Origin: Methylophilaceae bacterium
Lineage (GTDB): Bacteria; Pseudomonadota; Gammaproteobacteria; Burkholderiales; Methylophilaceae
Direction: 5' to 3'
Assembly (NCBI GenBank): GCA_028355955.1
Contig: JAOMTQ010000011.1
Coordinates: 1-39,161 of the forward strand
Length of the DNA stretch: 39,161 nucleotides
Shown here: positions 10,006-19,963 of the stretch, one piece after another
Layout: each line of letters opens with the position of its first letter
Position numbering within the stretch: the first letter of the stretch is position 1
Program-made: the position numbers and the translations under genes
The notes under the pieces: model-generated
What the model saw: only the letters and a program-made list of their open reading frames with translations
Told to the model about the DNA's origin: nothing
Database searches by the model: none

Positions 10006-10749
10006 ATGGAAGAGTGGTTAGAGGGTCAGGTTGTTAAGAATATAAAGTGGACAAAAAATTTAGCTTCACTAAAATTAAAGGCAAAAATAAATAATCATCA
10101 AGCAGGTCAATTCACAAGGATTGGCTTAAAAGTGAATGACGACTTCATAACACGCTCCTATTCTTATGCAAGTGCCCCAAAAGATGAGTTACTCGAGATT
10201 ATTTATGTAAATATTCCTAATGGTAAATTATCCCCTATTCTTCATAATCTTAAAATAGGAGATAAGGTATCTGTTATGCAACAGGCTATCGGTTATTTCA
10301 CGTTAGATGAAATACCTGATGGAGAAAATTTATGGATGTTGGCAACTGGAACTGCTCTGGGAGTATTTCTAGCAATATTAAAAACATCGCCCCCATGGAA
10401 AAGATTTAAAAAAATTATCCTAATTCATAGCGTGCGATATGCAGAGGAATTAATCTACCAAGACTTAATAGCAGAGATGAAACAACTGTATCCAGATCAA
10501 TTCATATATCTAAATTCTGTAACAAGAAGTAAGGTTAAGGGCTCCTTTAATTTTAGAATACCCGAAGGTCTTTCATCCAAAAAATTTCAAGAGTCTACTC
10601 AAATAGAAATTAATGAAGATTCTCAATTTATGATTTGCGGTAATCCCGAAATGATCAAAGAAACAACAGAGGTATTAAAAAGTTTTGGGCTTAATAAAAA
10701 TAGAAGAGCAAAGCCAGGAAATATTACTGTAGAAAGATACTGGGTATAA
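10006..10749 (+). CDS. fpr: Ferredoxin-NADP+ reductase, E. coli-like subclass
   Basis: A 247-residue FAD enzyme passing electrons between NADPH and ferredoxin or flavodoxin. The FAD site reads RSYSYASAP and the NADP loop LATGTALGVFLAI, with CGNPEMIKE near the C terminus. It ends ERYWV, with an aromatic C-terminal residue as in E. coli Fpr. This differs from the second Fpr at 14360, so the two are not recent duplicates. The glycine-rich loop GTALGV is slightly degenerate relative to the usual GTGIGP-type loop. Only a weak ribosome binding site is seen. It ends 8 nt before the convergent ETF-QO gene. Confidence 0.93.
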   Translation: MEEWLEGQVVKNIKWTKNLASLKLKAKINNHQAGQFTRIGLKVNDDFITRSYSYASAPKDELLEIIYVNIPNGKLSPILHNLKIGDKVSVMQQAIGYFTLDEIPDGENLWMLATGTALGVFLAILKTSPPWKRFKKIILIHSVRYAEELIYQDLIAEMKQLYPDQFIYLNSVTRSKVKGSFNFRIPEGLSSKKFQESTQIEINEDSQFMICGNPEMIKETTEVLKSFGLNKNRRAKPGNITVERYWV

Positions 10750-10757
10750 GTTACTAG

Positions 10758-12418
10758 TTACATTTTTGAATAAATAGGCCCACTTCCGCCTTCTGGTGGA
10801 ACCCAGTTTATATTTTGTTTCGGATCTTTAATATCGCAAGTTTTACAGTGAATACAGTTTTGGCTATTAATTTGAAGCTTTACCGAGTCACCCTCTTTGA
10901 TAATCTCATAAACCCCAGCTGGACAATACCTTTGTTCAGGTGAATTATATTTTGGGTAGTTGTAAGTAATAGGTATTTCTTGATTACTAAGTTTCAGATG
11001 ACATGGTTGATTAGCATCATGGCCAATATTGCTTAAACTGATCGAATTTAACTTATCAAAAGTGTATATACCATCTGGTTTTGGATAATTTATAGGTTTC
11101 GCTTTATTTATATCTATCAATGTTTCATGGTCACCCTTTTTATGGTGAAGTGTCCATGGAAGATTAAATTTAAAAGAGGCTAGCCACATCTCAATACCTC
11201 CAAAAAAGCATACCTAATCGAGTTCCAAACTTTGTTATCAGAGGTTTAATATTTCTAACTGCATAAAGATCAGTCCAAATCCAAGAGTCTTTTATTTTTT
11301 GATTATATGCTGTCAATTTTCTATTATGTATTTTTGTAGGATCGATTATGGCATCAACAGTTGCTTCTGCTGCCAATATCCCTGATTTCATCGCATTGTG
11401 TGTTCCTTTGATTCTCGGTACATTCACCATGCCAGCACTACAGCCCAAAAATAATCCCCCTGGGAAAACTAGACTTGCCCAAGACTGAATGCCACCTTCA
11501 TTAAGCGCCCTGGCTCCATAGCTTATTCTTTCTGCGCCAGTTAATAATTTTTTAATTTTAGGGTGTGTTTTAAACTTTTGAAACTCATCAAATGGAGATA
11601 GATAAGGGTTTGAATAGTCAAGATGAACAACAAATCCTAAAGAAACTAAATCTTCGCCATAGTGGTAAGTAAAAGAGCCACCTCCAGTATTGTCCTGTAA
11701 TGGCCATCCTAAGCTGTGCTCTACAAGTCCAGGTTTATGCATATCTTTTTTTAAACGCCATATTTCTTTGAAACCAAGCCCATATTTTTGTGGGTCGCTA
11801 TTTTTCCTTAAAGATAATTTTTGTTCAATTAATTTTGTAACTGAACCTCTGGCACCTTCAGCAATTAAGGAATACTTGGCATGAATTTCAATACCTGGAA
11901 CATAATTATTTGTTTCATTCCCTTTAGCATCTCTTCCCATATCTCCAGTTAAGATGCCTATGAGTTCATTTTGATCATTAAATAATGGTTCTTGAGCAGT
12001 AAAACCTGGATAAATCTCTACACCTAGGTCTTCAGCCTCCTTTGAAAGCCAATGGCTTAAATCGCCTAAGCTAATAATATAATTATTCTTATTATTCATT
12101 AATGGAGGCATAAGGATTTGAGGAATTGTAAGATAATTTTTCTCGCTAAATAAGCTAAAGTTATCTTCGCTTACTTTTGTATTTAGAGGAGCCCCTTTTT
12201 CCTTCCAGTTAGGAATCAATTCGTTTAAGGCGACAGGATCAATGACAGCACCTGATAAAATATGAGATCCAACTTCAACACCTTTCTCAACAAGGCAAAC
12301 TGAAATATCTTTTTTTTTCATTTTTAGCAAGTTGTTTAATTTTTATTGCAGCAGATAGACCAGAAGGACCTCCTCCAATAATTAAAACATCATATTCCAT
12401 CACATCACGTTCATTCAT
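10758..12418 (-). CDS. Electron-transfer flavoprotein:ubiquinone oxidoreductase (two frame breaks)
   Basis: About 552 residues once two one-base errors are resolved. The N-terminal FAD Rossmann motif (VLIIGGGPSGLSAAIK) is in one frame. The central part (VEKGVEVGSHILSGAVIDP, ARGSVTKLIEQKL, FPGGLFLGCSAGMVNVPRIKG) is in a second. The C-terminal 4Fe-4S domain (RYCPAGVYE, then NCIHCKTCDIKDP) is in a third. Breaks fall in a T9 run at 12310-12318 and an A6 run at 11202-11207; removing one base at each restores continuous conserved sequence, for example RLGMLFGGIEMWLASFK. The enzyme moves electrons from ETF into the quinone pool at the inner membrane. It diverges from etfBA, its natural partner. The start is the ATG at 12418; an in-frame ATG two codons upstream is possible. 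Confidence 0.93.
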
Positions 12419-12636
12419 AAGCATTAATAATATTCAATTAAATAAATTTTATCTTAATTACTTTTGTTTCCCATTTCTCATTTCAGTTCACTTTTTTAAG
12501 AAAGCATATTACCAAGTTGATCAGATATTGATATTTAGTGCATAAGGAAATAGAAATATTATACATACAATCAATAGGATAAAACTATTTCAAGATGTAT
12601 AATTTGGTCTTGAAAAAATTTGAAAGTCATAAAAAA

Positions 12637-13389
12637 ATGAAAATATTAGTTGCAATCAAAAGAGTCCAAGATTACAACGTAAAAGTTAGGCCCAAAAGTG
12701 ATGGATCTGATGTTGACATAGATGGCATAAAGATGGGTATTAATCCCTTTGACGAAAATGCTCTAGAGGAAGCTCTTCGTTTAAGGGAAAAAGAGCTAGC
12801 AACTGAAATCACAGTCGTTTCAATTGGAGATTCAAAAAATGAGGATGTCTTAAGGCATGGCCTTGCAATGGGCGCTAACAGAGCTATATTAATTGAAAGT
12901 GAAGAATATCTTCAGCCACTTAGCGTAGCTAAGGTTTTAAAGGGGTTGGTAGAAAAAGAAAAGCCTGATCTAATTTTGTTGGGAAAATTAGCCCTGGATA
13001 GTGATGCAGGACAAACTGGTCAAATGCTTGCTGGGTTACTTAATTATCCCCAAGGTACCTTTGTTTCAAAAATTGAAATTAATAACAATAAGCTCATAGT
13101 GACCCGGGAAATTGATGGGGGTACGAATATTTTAGAAATGAGCGTGCCAGCAGTATTAACTGCAGATTTAAGATTAAATGAACCGCGTTTTGTGAAATTA
13201 CCTAATCTTATGATGGCCAGAAAAAAAACAATTGAGAAAGTTAAGGCGAGTGAACTAGCTAGTGACACATCAACAAATATTGAATTACTTGAGGTTTCAG
13301 TACCACCATCTCGTAAGGCGGGTATTAAGGTAAGTAGTGCGAAAGAGTTGCTACAAAAATTGAAAGATAATGAAGGAATAAAGCTATAG
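12637..13389 (+). CDS. etfB: Electron transfer flavoprotein beta subunit
   Basis: 250 residues. It opens MKILVAIKRVQDYNVKVRP, the standard EtfB start. It carries the AMP-binding and signature regions (MGINPFDENALEEALRL, GKLALDSDAGQTGQMLAG, EIDGGTNILEMSVPAVLTAD). An upstream in-frame ATG at 12595 would add 14 residues (MYNLVLKKFESHKK) that are not typical, so I use 12637. EtfB pairs with EtfA to carry one FAD and one AMP, collecting electrons from flavin dehydrogenases for ETF-QO. etfA follows directly. Confidence 0.96.
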   Translation: MKILVAIKRVQDYNVKVRPKSDGSDVDIDGIKMGINPFDENALEEALRLREKELATEITVVSIGDSKNEDVLRHGLAMGANRAILIESEEYLQPLSVAKVLKGLVEKEKPDLILLGKLALDSDAGQTGQMLAGLLNYPQGTFVSKIEINNNKLIVTREIDGGTNILEMSVPAVLTADLRLNEPRFVKLPNLMMARKKTIEKVKASELASDTSTNIELLEVSVPPSRKAGIKVSSAKELLQKLKDNEGIKL

Positions 13390-14337
13390 TTACTCAATTA
13401 AAAATTTTAGTAATAGCAGAGCATAATGATTCTGAGCTTAATGATTCAGTGTTTAAAGTTATATCTGCAGCAAAATCCTGGGATGGTGAAATTGATTTGT
13501 TAATTATGGGCAAAAATACCGCAGATGTTGCACAAAATGCAGCAAAAATTAAAGATTTAAGCAGCATCATAAGACTAGATGGAAATCACTTGGAACACCT
13601 TCTTGCAGAAGATGCTGCAAAAATTGTTGAAATGTTAAGTGATAGTTACCAGGTAATACTAGCTGCTCACTCCTGGTTTAGTAGAAATTTCTTGCCTAGG
13701 GTAGCTGCAATTTTAAATGTATCATTAATAACAGATGTTTTAAAAATAGAAAATAACAATGTTTATACCAGATCTATATATGCAGGCAATGTTCATGCAA
13801 AAATACACAGCAAAGACCCCATTCAATTACTTACTATTCACACAAGTCTTTTTGATGCATGCGCCAAGGATGGTGGAGATGCCAAGGTAATAAAAAAAAG
13901 ATTCACCAGCACCAATGAATCTGACAAGCTGGAAGTCAGAGAAAATAAATAAATCAGATAGACCTGCATTAATCGATGCTAAAATTGTAATATCAGGAGG
14001 TAGGTCTCTTGGAAGCAAAGAAAATTTTGATAAAGTTTTATCACCTCTGGTGGATGAGGTAGGGGCTGCACTTGGTGCAACAAGAGCTGCGGTCGATGCC
14101 GGATACGCACCTAATGAGATTCAAGTTGGTCAAACTGGAGTTGTTGTAGCGCCTGAATTGTATATGGCTGTAGGTGTCTCTGGAGCAAATCAACATGTTT
14201 ATGGAATGAAAGATAGCAGAGTTGTTGTTGCAATAAACAATGACCCTGATGCAACTATTTTTCAATTTGCAGATTATGGTTTAGTAGCTGATTTATTTGA
14301 TGCAATTCCAGAAATTAATAAATTAATTAAAGAATAA
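13386..14337 (+). CDS. etfA: Electron transfer flavoprotein alpha subunit (frame break; start unclear)
   Basis: About 316 residues after repair. The N-terminal part (QLKILVIAEHNDSELNDSVF ... LAAHSWFSRNFLPRVAAIL) and the C-terminal FAD-binding part (SGGRSLGSKENFDKV, VDAGYAPNEIQVGQTG, AVGVSGANQHVYGM) lie in different frames. Dropping one A from the A4 run at 13942-13945 joins them as EVREINKSDRPALIDAKIV. No ATG, GTG or TTG precedes the conserved N terminus in frame; the frame is closed upstream by a TGA at 13371, and the best candidate is ATA at 13386 overlapping the etfB stop. Either a rare AUA start is used or that base is miscalled (ATG would give MVTQLKILVIAEH). Confidence 0.92.
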
Positions 14338-14359
14338 ATTTAAAGAAAGTAATTAATAA

Positions 14360-15145
14360 ATGAGTAATAACAGTAAATATTCAACAGAAAAAGTATTAAG
14401 TGTTAATCACTGGAATGATACTTTATTTAGTTTTAAAACAACCCGTCAAGATGGGTTAAGATTCGAAAATGGACAATTTGTGATGATAGGTCTGGAAGTA
14501 GACGGAAGACCTTTGGCACGTGCCTATAGTGTTGCTAGTCCAAATTACGATGAACACCTTGAATTTTTAAGTATAAAGGTCCAAGATGGCCCATTAACCT
14601 CAAGGCTACAACATATCAAAGTTGGTGATGAGCTTCTTGTTAGTAGAAAACCTACAGGAACACTGGTCATCCATGATCTTAAACCCGCAAAAAACCTCTA
14701 CTTATTTTCAACAGGTACAGGCCTTGCGCCGTATATGAGTTTGATTCAAGATATTGAGGTTTACGACAGATTTGAAAAAGTTATTTTGGTTCATGGCGTA
14801 AGAAAGGTAGATGATTTAGCCTATAAAGATTTTATAGAAAAAGAATTACCAAAAAATGAGTTCTTTGGTGATGAAGTAAAAAATAAATTAATTTATTATC
14901 CAACGGTAACTCGTGAGGCATTCAAAAATGAGGGAAGGTTAACTGACCTAATTAAATCAGGTAAATTATTCAAAGATATTGGATTAGAAAAAATGAATCC
15001 TAAGGATGATAGAGCAATGATATGTGGCAGCCCAGAAATGTTAAAAGACACCCAAGATCTTTTAGATTCAATGGATTTTAAAGTGTCTCCTCGCATTGGT
15101 GAGCCAGGTGATTACGTAATTGAACACGCTTTTGTTGAAAAATAA
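14360..15145 (+). CDS. fpr: Ferredoxin-NADP+ reductase, Azotobacter/Pseudomonas-like subclass
   Basis: 261 residues, intact. The FAD motif is RAYSVASPNYDEHLEFLSIK and the NADP loop FSTGTGLAPYMSLIQD. ICGSPEMLKD occurs near the end, and the C terminus is GDYVIEHAFVEK. The RAYSxASPNYxEHLEF stretch and the VEK ending are hallmarks I associate with the Azotobacter/Pseudomonas subclass, in contrast to the ERYW-type enzyme at 10006. It lies 22 nt after etfA on the same strand, probably in one transcript with etfBA. A role in passing electrons between NADPH and a ferredoxin is expected from the family; a link with ETF is inferred from position. Confidence 0.95.
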   Translation: MSNNSKYSTEKVLSVNHWNDTLFSFKTTRQDGLRFENGQFVMIGLEVDGRPLARAYSVASPNYDEHLEFLSIKVQDGPLTSRLQHIKVGDELLVSRKPTGTLVIHDLKPAKNLYLFSTGTGLAPYMSLIQDIEVYDRFEKVILVHGVRKVDDLAYKDFIEKELPKNEFFGDEVKNKLIYYPTVTREAFKNEGRLTDLIKSGKLFKDIGLEKMNPKDDRAMICGSPEMLKDTQDLLDSMDFKVSPRIGEPGDYVIEHAFVEK

Positions 15146-15268
15146 TTTTCAACTGTAATTAAAGAGCCAAAATGATTATAATTGTATCCAAGACTTATTT
15201 TTGTATGCATAGAACACGTTTATTTTAGTTTTTATTATAAAACTTTATAAAATTGATTTAGGAAAATT

Positions 15269-16139
15269 ATGTTTCAAGGAAGTATGGTAGCAATTGTTAC
15301 ACCGATGAACTCTGATGGTTCATTGGATATTAAAAGCTTTAAAGGGCTTTTAGACTATCATATAGAATGTAAAAGTGATGGTGTTGTTGTTGTTGGCACA
15401 AGCGGTGAAGCCCCCCACTATTGATTTTGATGAACATACATACCTTATCAAAGAAACTGTCAAACATATTGATGGTAAAATTCCTGTTATAGCCGGTTCA
15501 GGTGCAAACTCAACTAAAGAAGCAATATTTTTAACAAACAAATCTAAAGAATTGGGCGCTGATGCATGCTTGCTCATTACGCCATATTATAATAAACCGA
15601 ATCAAAGAGGGATGTATGAGCATTTTAAGGCCATCAATGATAATGTCGATATCCCACAAATTTTATATAATGTGCCATGTCGCACGGGTGTAGATATTGA
15701 TAATAAAACTGTCACAGAATTGAGTTTTCTTAAGAATATTATTGGAATAAAAGACGCAACTGGAGAAATTGATAGGATAGATGATCTGAAAAAAAATGTA
15801 GGTAAAGAATTCTTATTTCTCAGTGGTGATGACACAACTTTTTTAGACTATATGAGGCATGGAGGTAAAGGGGCAATTTCAGTTACAGCAAATATTAGAC
15901 CTGATTTAATGCAAAGTATATGTAAAAATATGCTTGATCAAAAGTATGAGGATGCAAAAAAAATCAATAAAAAATTAGTGTTGTTACATGACGCCATGTT
16001 TGTTGAATCGAATCCTATTCCAGTTAAGTGGCTACTAAATTATTTAGGAAAAATTAATTCAAAAATAAGACTTCCATTAGTCTCTCTTGATGAAAAATAC
16101 CATCAACAATTAATCACGGCTTACGAGGCAACTTTATGA
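15269..16139 (+). CDS. dapA: 4-hydroxy-tetrahydrodipicolinate synthase (frame break)
   Basis: About 289 residues after one correction. The start MFQGSMVAIVTPMNSDGSLD follows an AGGA ribosome binding site. The frame changes in the C6 run at 15411-15416; removing one C gives GTSGEAPTIDFDEH, the conserved substrate-binding loop. Further on are YYNKPNQRGMYEHF, YNVPCRTGVDI and the Schiff-base lysine in GIKDATGEIDR. The enzyme condenses pyruvate with aspartate semialdehyde in lysine and diaminopimelate synthesis. Its stop overlaps the bamC start as ATGA. No recognisable lysine riboswitch precedes it in the 123-base gap. Confidence 0.96.
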
Positions 16140-17558
16140 AGAAGCTTATTGGCTTGCCAATTTTAGCTTTAATTTTATGCTCATGTACTTTTAAGCCTCT
16201 CACAGATAAATTTAATGAGGTAACAGCTCCAGATTACGTAAATTCATCAAAAGCAGAAAAACTTCAATTACCACCTGATTTATCAGAATATGAAACTTCT
16301 GATACATACAATGTACCAGGGGCAGCAACTTCTTATACAGACTTTGAAAATCAAAGAAATAGAAAAATAGAAAAAGTTGAGCTTTTAAAAGATCCAGATG
16401 GTATTAAATTAGTCAAGTCTGGAAACTTTAGATGGCTCATTGTAAATAAAAGTCCTGATAAAATTTGGCCTTATTTGGAAGATTTTTGGTACGAGCAAGG
16501 TTTTAATATGAAAAAGATGAATCGCAGATTGGGGGTGATGGAGACAGAATGGACAGCACCTCAAAATATTGAAGAAGAATTAAGTATCGGCGACACAATG
16601 GATGTATGGCTTGCATCTCTCACTGGATCAGACGAAAAAACAAAGTTTAGGACGAGGCTTGAAAAAGGTTCTCAGGCAAATTCTACTGAAATATTTATTT
16701 CACATCGAAAGAGGGAGGGGGTCAATTCAGAACGTATAGAAGCAATAAATCGAGCGCTGGAGGGAACATACAATCCTTCAACAGTTTATTCAATTCCCGA
16801 ATATAAATCATCAGATGATGAATCAAAAGAACCTACCTTACCAGGCGATTCAAAATTAACAGAAGTTGATGTTGAGGTTAATGCAGAAATTATGCGAAGA
16901 TTATTAGTTTTCTTAGGAATGCAGGATTTAGATGCTAAAAAAAACTGTTGAAAAACCCCAAACTGTTATTAAAGCAAAGTTAGTAAATAAAAATGGTACC
17001 TCTATTGAGCTTTATGAACCTTTTGATCGTTCATGGAGGAGAGTCTCTATTGCATTAGATATGATAGGATTTCTAACAGAGGATAGAGACCGAAGTAAAG
17101 GGCTTTATTATGTAACCTATACGGATTTAGATATTGGTGAAGCAGATAAAAAAGCAAAAGAGGAAGAGGGGTGGTTAGATTCAATTGATTTTTGGAGTGA
17201 TGATGAAGCTGAGGCAAAAGAAATGGCTGAGGAAGAAACAGGAGTTAAAGATGGAGATATAAGAAAAAAGGGGAGAAGAGGTGAGAAGAAAAAAGATGAA
17301 GAGGTGCTAGATGTAGACGCCGCAAGAGCATTAAATAAAGGAGGTGCTAATAATAATGATGGTCCTGGATATAGATTTGATTTAGATTGTATGTTTAGTG
17401 ATGAATGTGACAAAGAACCAGAGCCTAAAAGTTATCTGATTAAATTAAATGAATCAGATGGTGGGACATTCGTCTCAGTTGAAAACTCAGACGGTACAAA
17501 AAATAATTCTCCGACGGCAGATTCAATCTTAAATATTCTTTATGAATATTTAAAATAA
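16136..17558 (+). CDS. bamC: BamC (NlpB) outer-membrane assembly lipoprotein with acidic insert (frame break)
   Basis: About 473 residues after repair of an A8 run at 16937-16944 (one A too many). The lipoprotein signal peptide is MKKLIGLPILALILCSC, with lipidation expected at the last Cys. The unstructured PPDLSEY segment, which in BamC contacts BamD, follows, then the first helix-grip domain (FRWLIVNKSPDKIWPYLEDF, GVMETEW). After the break the second helix-grip domain begins (IKAKLVNKNGTSIELYEPFD ... RSKGLYYVTYTDLD). It is interrupted at about residues 335-430 by a very acidic, then Lys/Asp-rich low-complexity insert before the final strand SYLIKLNESDGGTFVSVENS. The dapA-bamC-MBL order is typical of Betaproteobacteria. 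The E. coli protein is about 344 residues, so this one is unusually long. Confidence 0.9.
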
Positions 17559-18329
17559 ATGGAGTTTTGTTCATTAGGTAGCGGTAGTTCGGGAAACGCC
17601 TTTATTGTAAAAAATAATCAAACACTTTTGATGGTTGACTGTGGCTTCGGCTTGAAAGAAACAATTGATAGACTAGAAAGATATCAAATACACCCAAGTA
17701 AAATTACCGCGATATTGTTAACTCATGAGCATGAAGACCATATTAAGGGGGCATTTATTCTGGCTAATAAGTTTCAAATCCCAATTTATCTTAGTTATGG
17801 TACTTATCAAATGAGCCATAAAAAAATTAATGATGGATACAAAATAAAATTTGAATTAATTAATAATTTTGATTCATTCATGATTGATAATATATCAGTT
17901 TCACCTATGCCAGTCCCTCATGATGCAAGAGAACCACTTCAATATAGATTTGATTATAAGGACAAAAGCATTGCAATCATCACTGATTTGGGAAAAATTA
18001 CTAAACATGTTGTACAAAAATTATCGAGGATAAATCTTTTAGTACTTGAATTTAATCATGACGAAGAGATGCTTAGAGATTCTGATTACCCTGCCTCATT
18101 AAAAAAAAGAATTAACGGGGAATATGGGCATCTTGAAAATAAAGAATCATTAAAACTTTTGGCATCTATAAGCCATTCAGATCTAGCATGGGTTATAGCT
18201 GCTCATTTAAGTGAAAAAAATAATAAAATAGAGCTTGTGAAGAAAATGATATTTGAAATAGTTGATAAACATAAGTCAAATGTTGGTGTAATCGACCAAG
18301 ATTTAGGATTAGAATGGATTTCAACATAA
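17559..18329 (+). CDS. MBL-fold metallo-hydrolase, YycJ/WalJ-like
   Basis: 256 residues. It begins MEFCSLGSGSSGNAFIVKN, the diagnostic start of this metallo-beta-lactamase subgroup, and has the metal motif LTHEHEDHIKG. Further ligands are likely in PVPHDAREP and IITDLG, with a C-terminal VIAAHLS. Members have been linked to nuclease activity and cell-wall/replication control in Firmicutes; the role in Proteobacteria is not settled. The ATG abuts the bamC stop with no spacer, indicating a dapA-bamC-MBL operon. Confidence 0.92.
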   Translation: MEFCSLGSGSSGNAFIVKNNQTLLMVDCGFGLKETIDRLERYQIHPSKITAILLTHEHEDHIKGAFILANKFQIPIYLSYGTYQMSHKKINDGYKIKFELINNFDSFMIDNISVSPMPVPHDAREPLQYRFDYKDKSIAIITDLGKITKHVVQKLSRINLLVLEFNHDEEMLRDSDYPASLKKRINGEYGHLENKESLKLLASISHSDLAWVIAAHLSEKNNKIELVKKMIFEIVDKHKSNVGVIDQDLGLEWIST

Positions 18330-18344
18330 AATAGTTAAAAAAAT

Positions 18345-19349
18345 ATGTATAGATACATTAGATTCTTTTTATTTTTATTTAATCCAGAATTAGCCCATCA
18401 TATATCAATGAAAGGTTTAAAGCTCGCTTGTTTTTTTGGATTTATAAGAAATAAGAATACACATTCTAAACCAATCACAATAATGGGACTAAAATTTCCA
18501 AATAGAGTTGGACTTGCAGCGGGATTAGATAAAAATGCAGAGTATATAACTCCTCTTTCAAGACTAGGATTTGGTTTCATTGAAGTAGGCACTGTCACAC
18601 CAAGAAGTCAGCCAGGTAATATTAAGCCACGATCTTTTAGGTTGATTAAAAATGAAGGCATTATTAATAGATTTGGTTTTAATAATGTTGGCATTGATCA
18701 ATTTATTAAAAATTTAAAAAAAGCTAAGTTTAAGGGTGTTTTAGGCATAAACATTGGGAAAAATTATGATACACCTATTGACAAAGCAGTTGAAGATTAT
18801 TTAACTTGTTTCAGGAAGGCATATCCCTATGCAGGATATATTGCGATAAACGTTTCATCTCCAAATACTAAAAATTTACGTAATTTACAAAGTGATAAAA
18901 ATCTTGAAATATTACTAAAAGCCTTAAAGAATGAGCAAAAAACTCTTCATAAAAAGTTTAAAAAAATAGTCCCCTTTGTAGTTAAGGTTTCTCCAGACAA
19001 TTCAATTAAACAGTTAGATTCGATAGCAAAATTACTCCTAAAATATAAAGTTGATGGAGTTATTGCAACCAATACAACAATTGATAGAAAAAGAATTTTG
19101 TCCTCTAAATATGCAAAGGAAGAAGGGGGGTTATCAGGAGCTCCATTAAATAAAAAATCTACAAATGTTATTAAACATCTTAACAAACGTCTGAAGGGGA
19201 AAATAACCATTATCGGAGTAGGAGGAATAATTACCGCGGATGATGGCATTGAAAAAATTAAAAATGGAGCATCTTTAATTCAAATTTACACAGGGCTTAT
19301 TTTTAAGGGGCATGGACTTGTAAATGATTTATGTAAGGCAACTAGATAA
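18345..19349 (+). CDS. pyrD: Dihydroorotate dehydrogenase (quinone), class 2
   Basis: 334 residues, intact. The N-terminal membrane-associating helical part (MYRYIRFFLFLFNPELAHH) marks class 2 enzymes that reduce ubiquinone. FMN/orotate motifs: RVGLAAGLDKNAEYITPLS, EVGTVTPRSQPGNIKPR, NRFGFNNVG, NVSSPNTKNLRNLQ with the catalytic serine, KVSPD, and the C-terminal GVGGIITADDGIEKIKNGAS. It performs the fourth step of pyrimidine synthesis. It starts 15 nt after the MBL gene, probably in the same transcript. Confidence 0.97.
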   Translation: MYRYIRFFLFLFNPELAHHISMKGLKLACFFGFIRNKNTHSKPITIMGLKFPNRVGLAAGLDKNAEYITPLSRLGFGFIEVGTVTPRSQPGNIKPRSFRLIKNEGIINRFGFNNVGIDQFIKNLKKAKFKGVLGINIGKNYDTPIDKAVEDYLTCFRKAYPYAGYIAINVSSPNTKNLRNLQSDKNLEILLKALKNEQKTLHKKFKKIVPFVVKVSPDNSIKQLDSIAKLLLKYKVDGVIATNTTIDRKRILSSKYAKEEGGLSGAPLNKKSTNVIKHLNKRLKGKITIIGVGGIITADDGIEKIKNGASLIQIYTGLIFKGHGLVNDLCKATR

Positions 19350-19963
19350 AGTAAGGCAGGAAAAACCTTTGTTGTTTTCGTATCGAAGGTGCCCATATGC
19401 TATGAGAGCTCGGATGGCATTATTATCATGCGGTATTGACTTTGATATATTTGAGATTTCTCTAAAAGATAAGCCAAAACAAATGATTGAAATTAGCCCT
19501 AAGGGAACGGTACCAGTTTTTGTATATAAGGATCTAGTGTTAGATGAAAGTATAGATATTATGAATTGGGCAGCAGAACAAAAAAATAATACCTCTATTA
19601 AAATAAATCCTAATGATTTGGAAACAATTAAAAGTCTGATAAAAAGCAATGATGGGGAATTCAAAAATAAATTAGATCTATATAAATACACAAGCAATAA
19701 AGAAGCTTCTTTAAAAATAAGATACAGAAAAGAGTGTGAAGTTTATATTAGAAATATTGATGAAATACTAGAGACACAGGAATATTTATTATCAAATAAG
19801 ATCGGTTATTTAGATATAGCTATTTTTCCATTTATACGACAGTTTTTTTAACGTAGATCTTAAGTGGTTTGAGCAAGCTTATTACAATAACTTAAAAAAT
19901 TGGGTAGATAGAATAACTAATTCTGATTTATTTATTCAGATAATGAAGAAGCCAGAATTCTAA
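19324..19963 (+). CDS. Glutathione S-transferase family protein, SspA/YibF-like (frame break)
   Basis: About 212 residues after repair. The thioredoxin-like N domain reads LLFSYRRCPYAMRARMALLS, with KGTVPVFVYKDLVLDES carrying the cis-Pro glutathione-site motif. The helical C domain ends GYLDIAIFPFIRQFF and then, in another frame, NVDLKWFEQAYYNNLKNWVD. The break is the T7 run at 19843-19849, one T too many. The start is uncertain: the ATG at 19324 lies 26 nt inside pyrD; homologs usually begin a few residues before KPLLFSYRRCP. The stop overlaps the clpA stop on the other strand (CTAA, 19960-19963). Confidence 0.85.

Noticed and set aside
15146-15268. Lysine riboswitch upstream of dapA
   Set aside because: The 123-base gap is AT-rich and shows none of the conserved stems; it is also too short for a full lysine riboswitch plus ribosome binding site.
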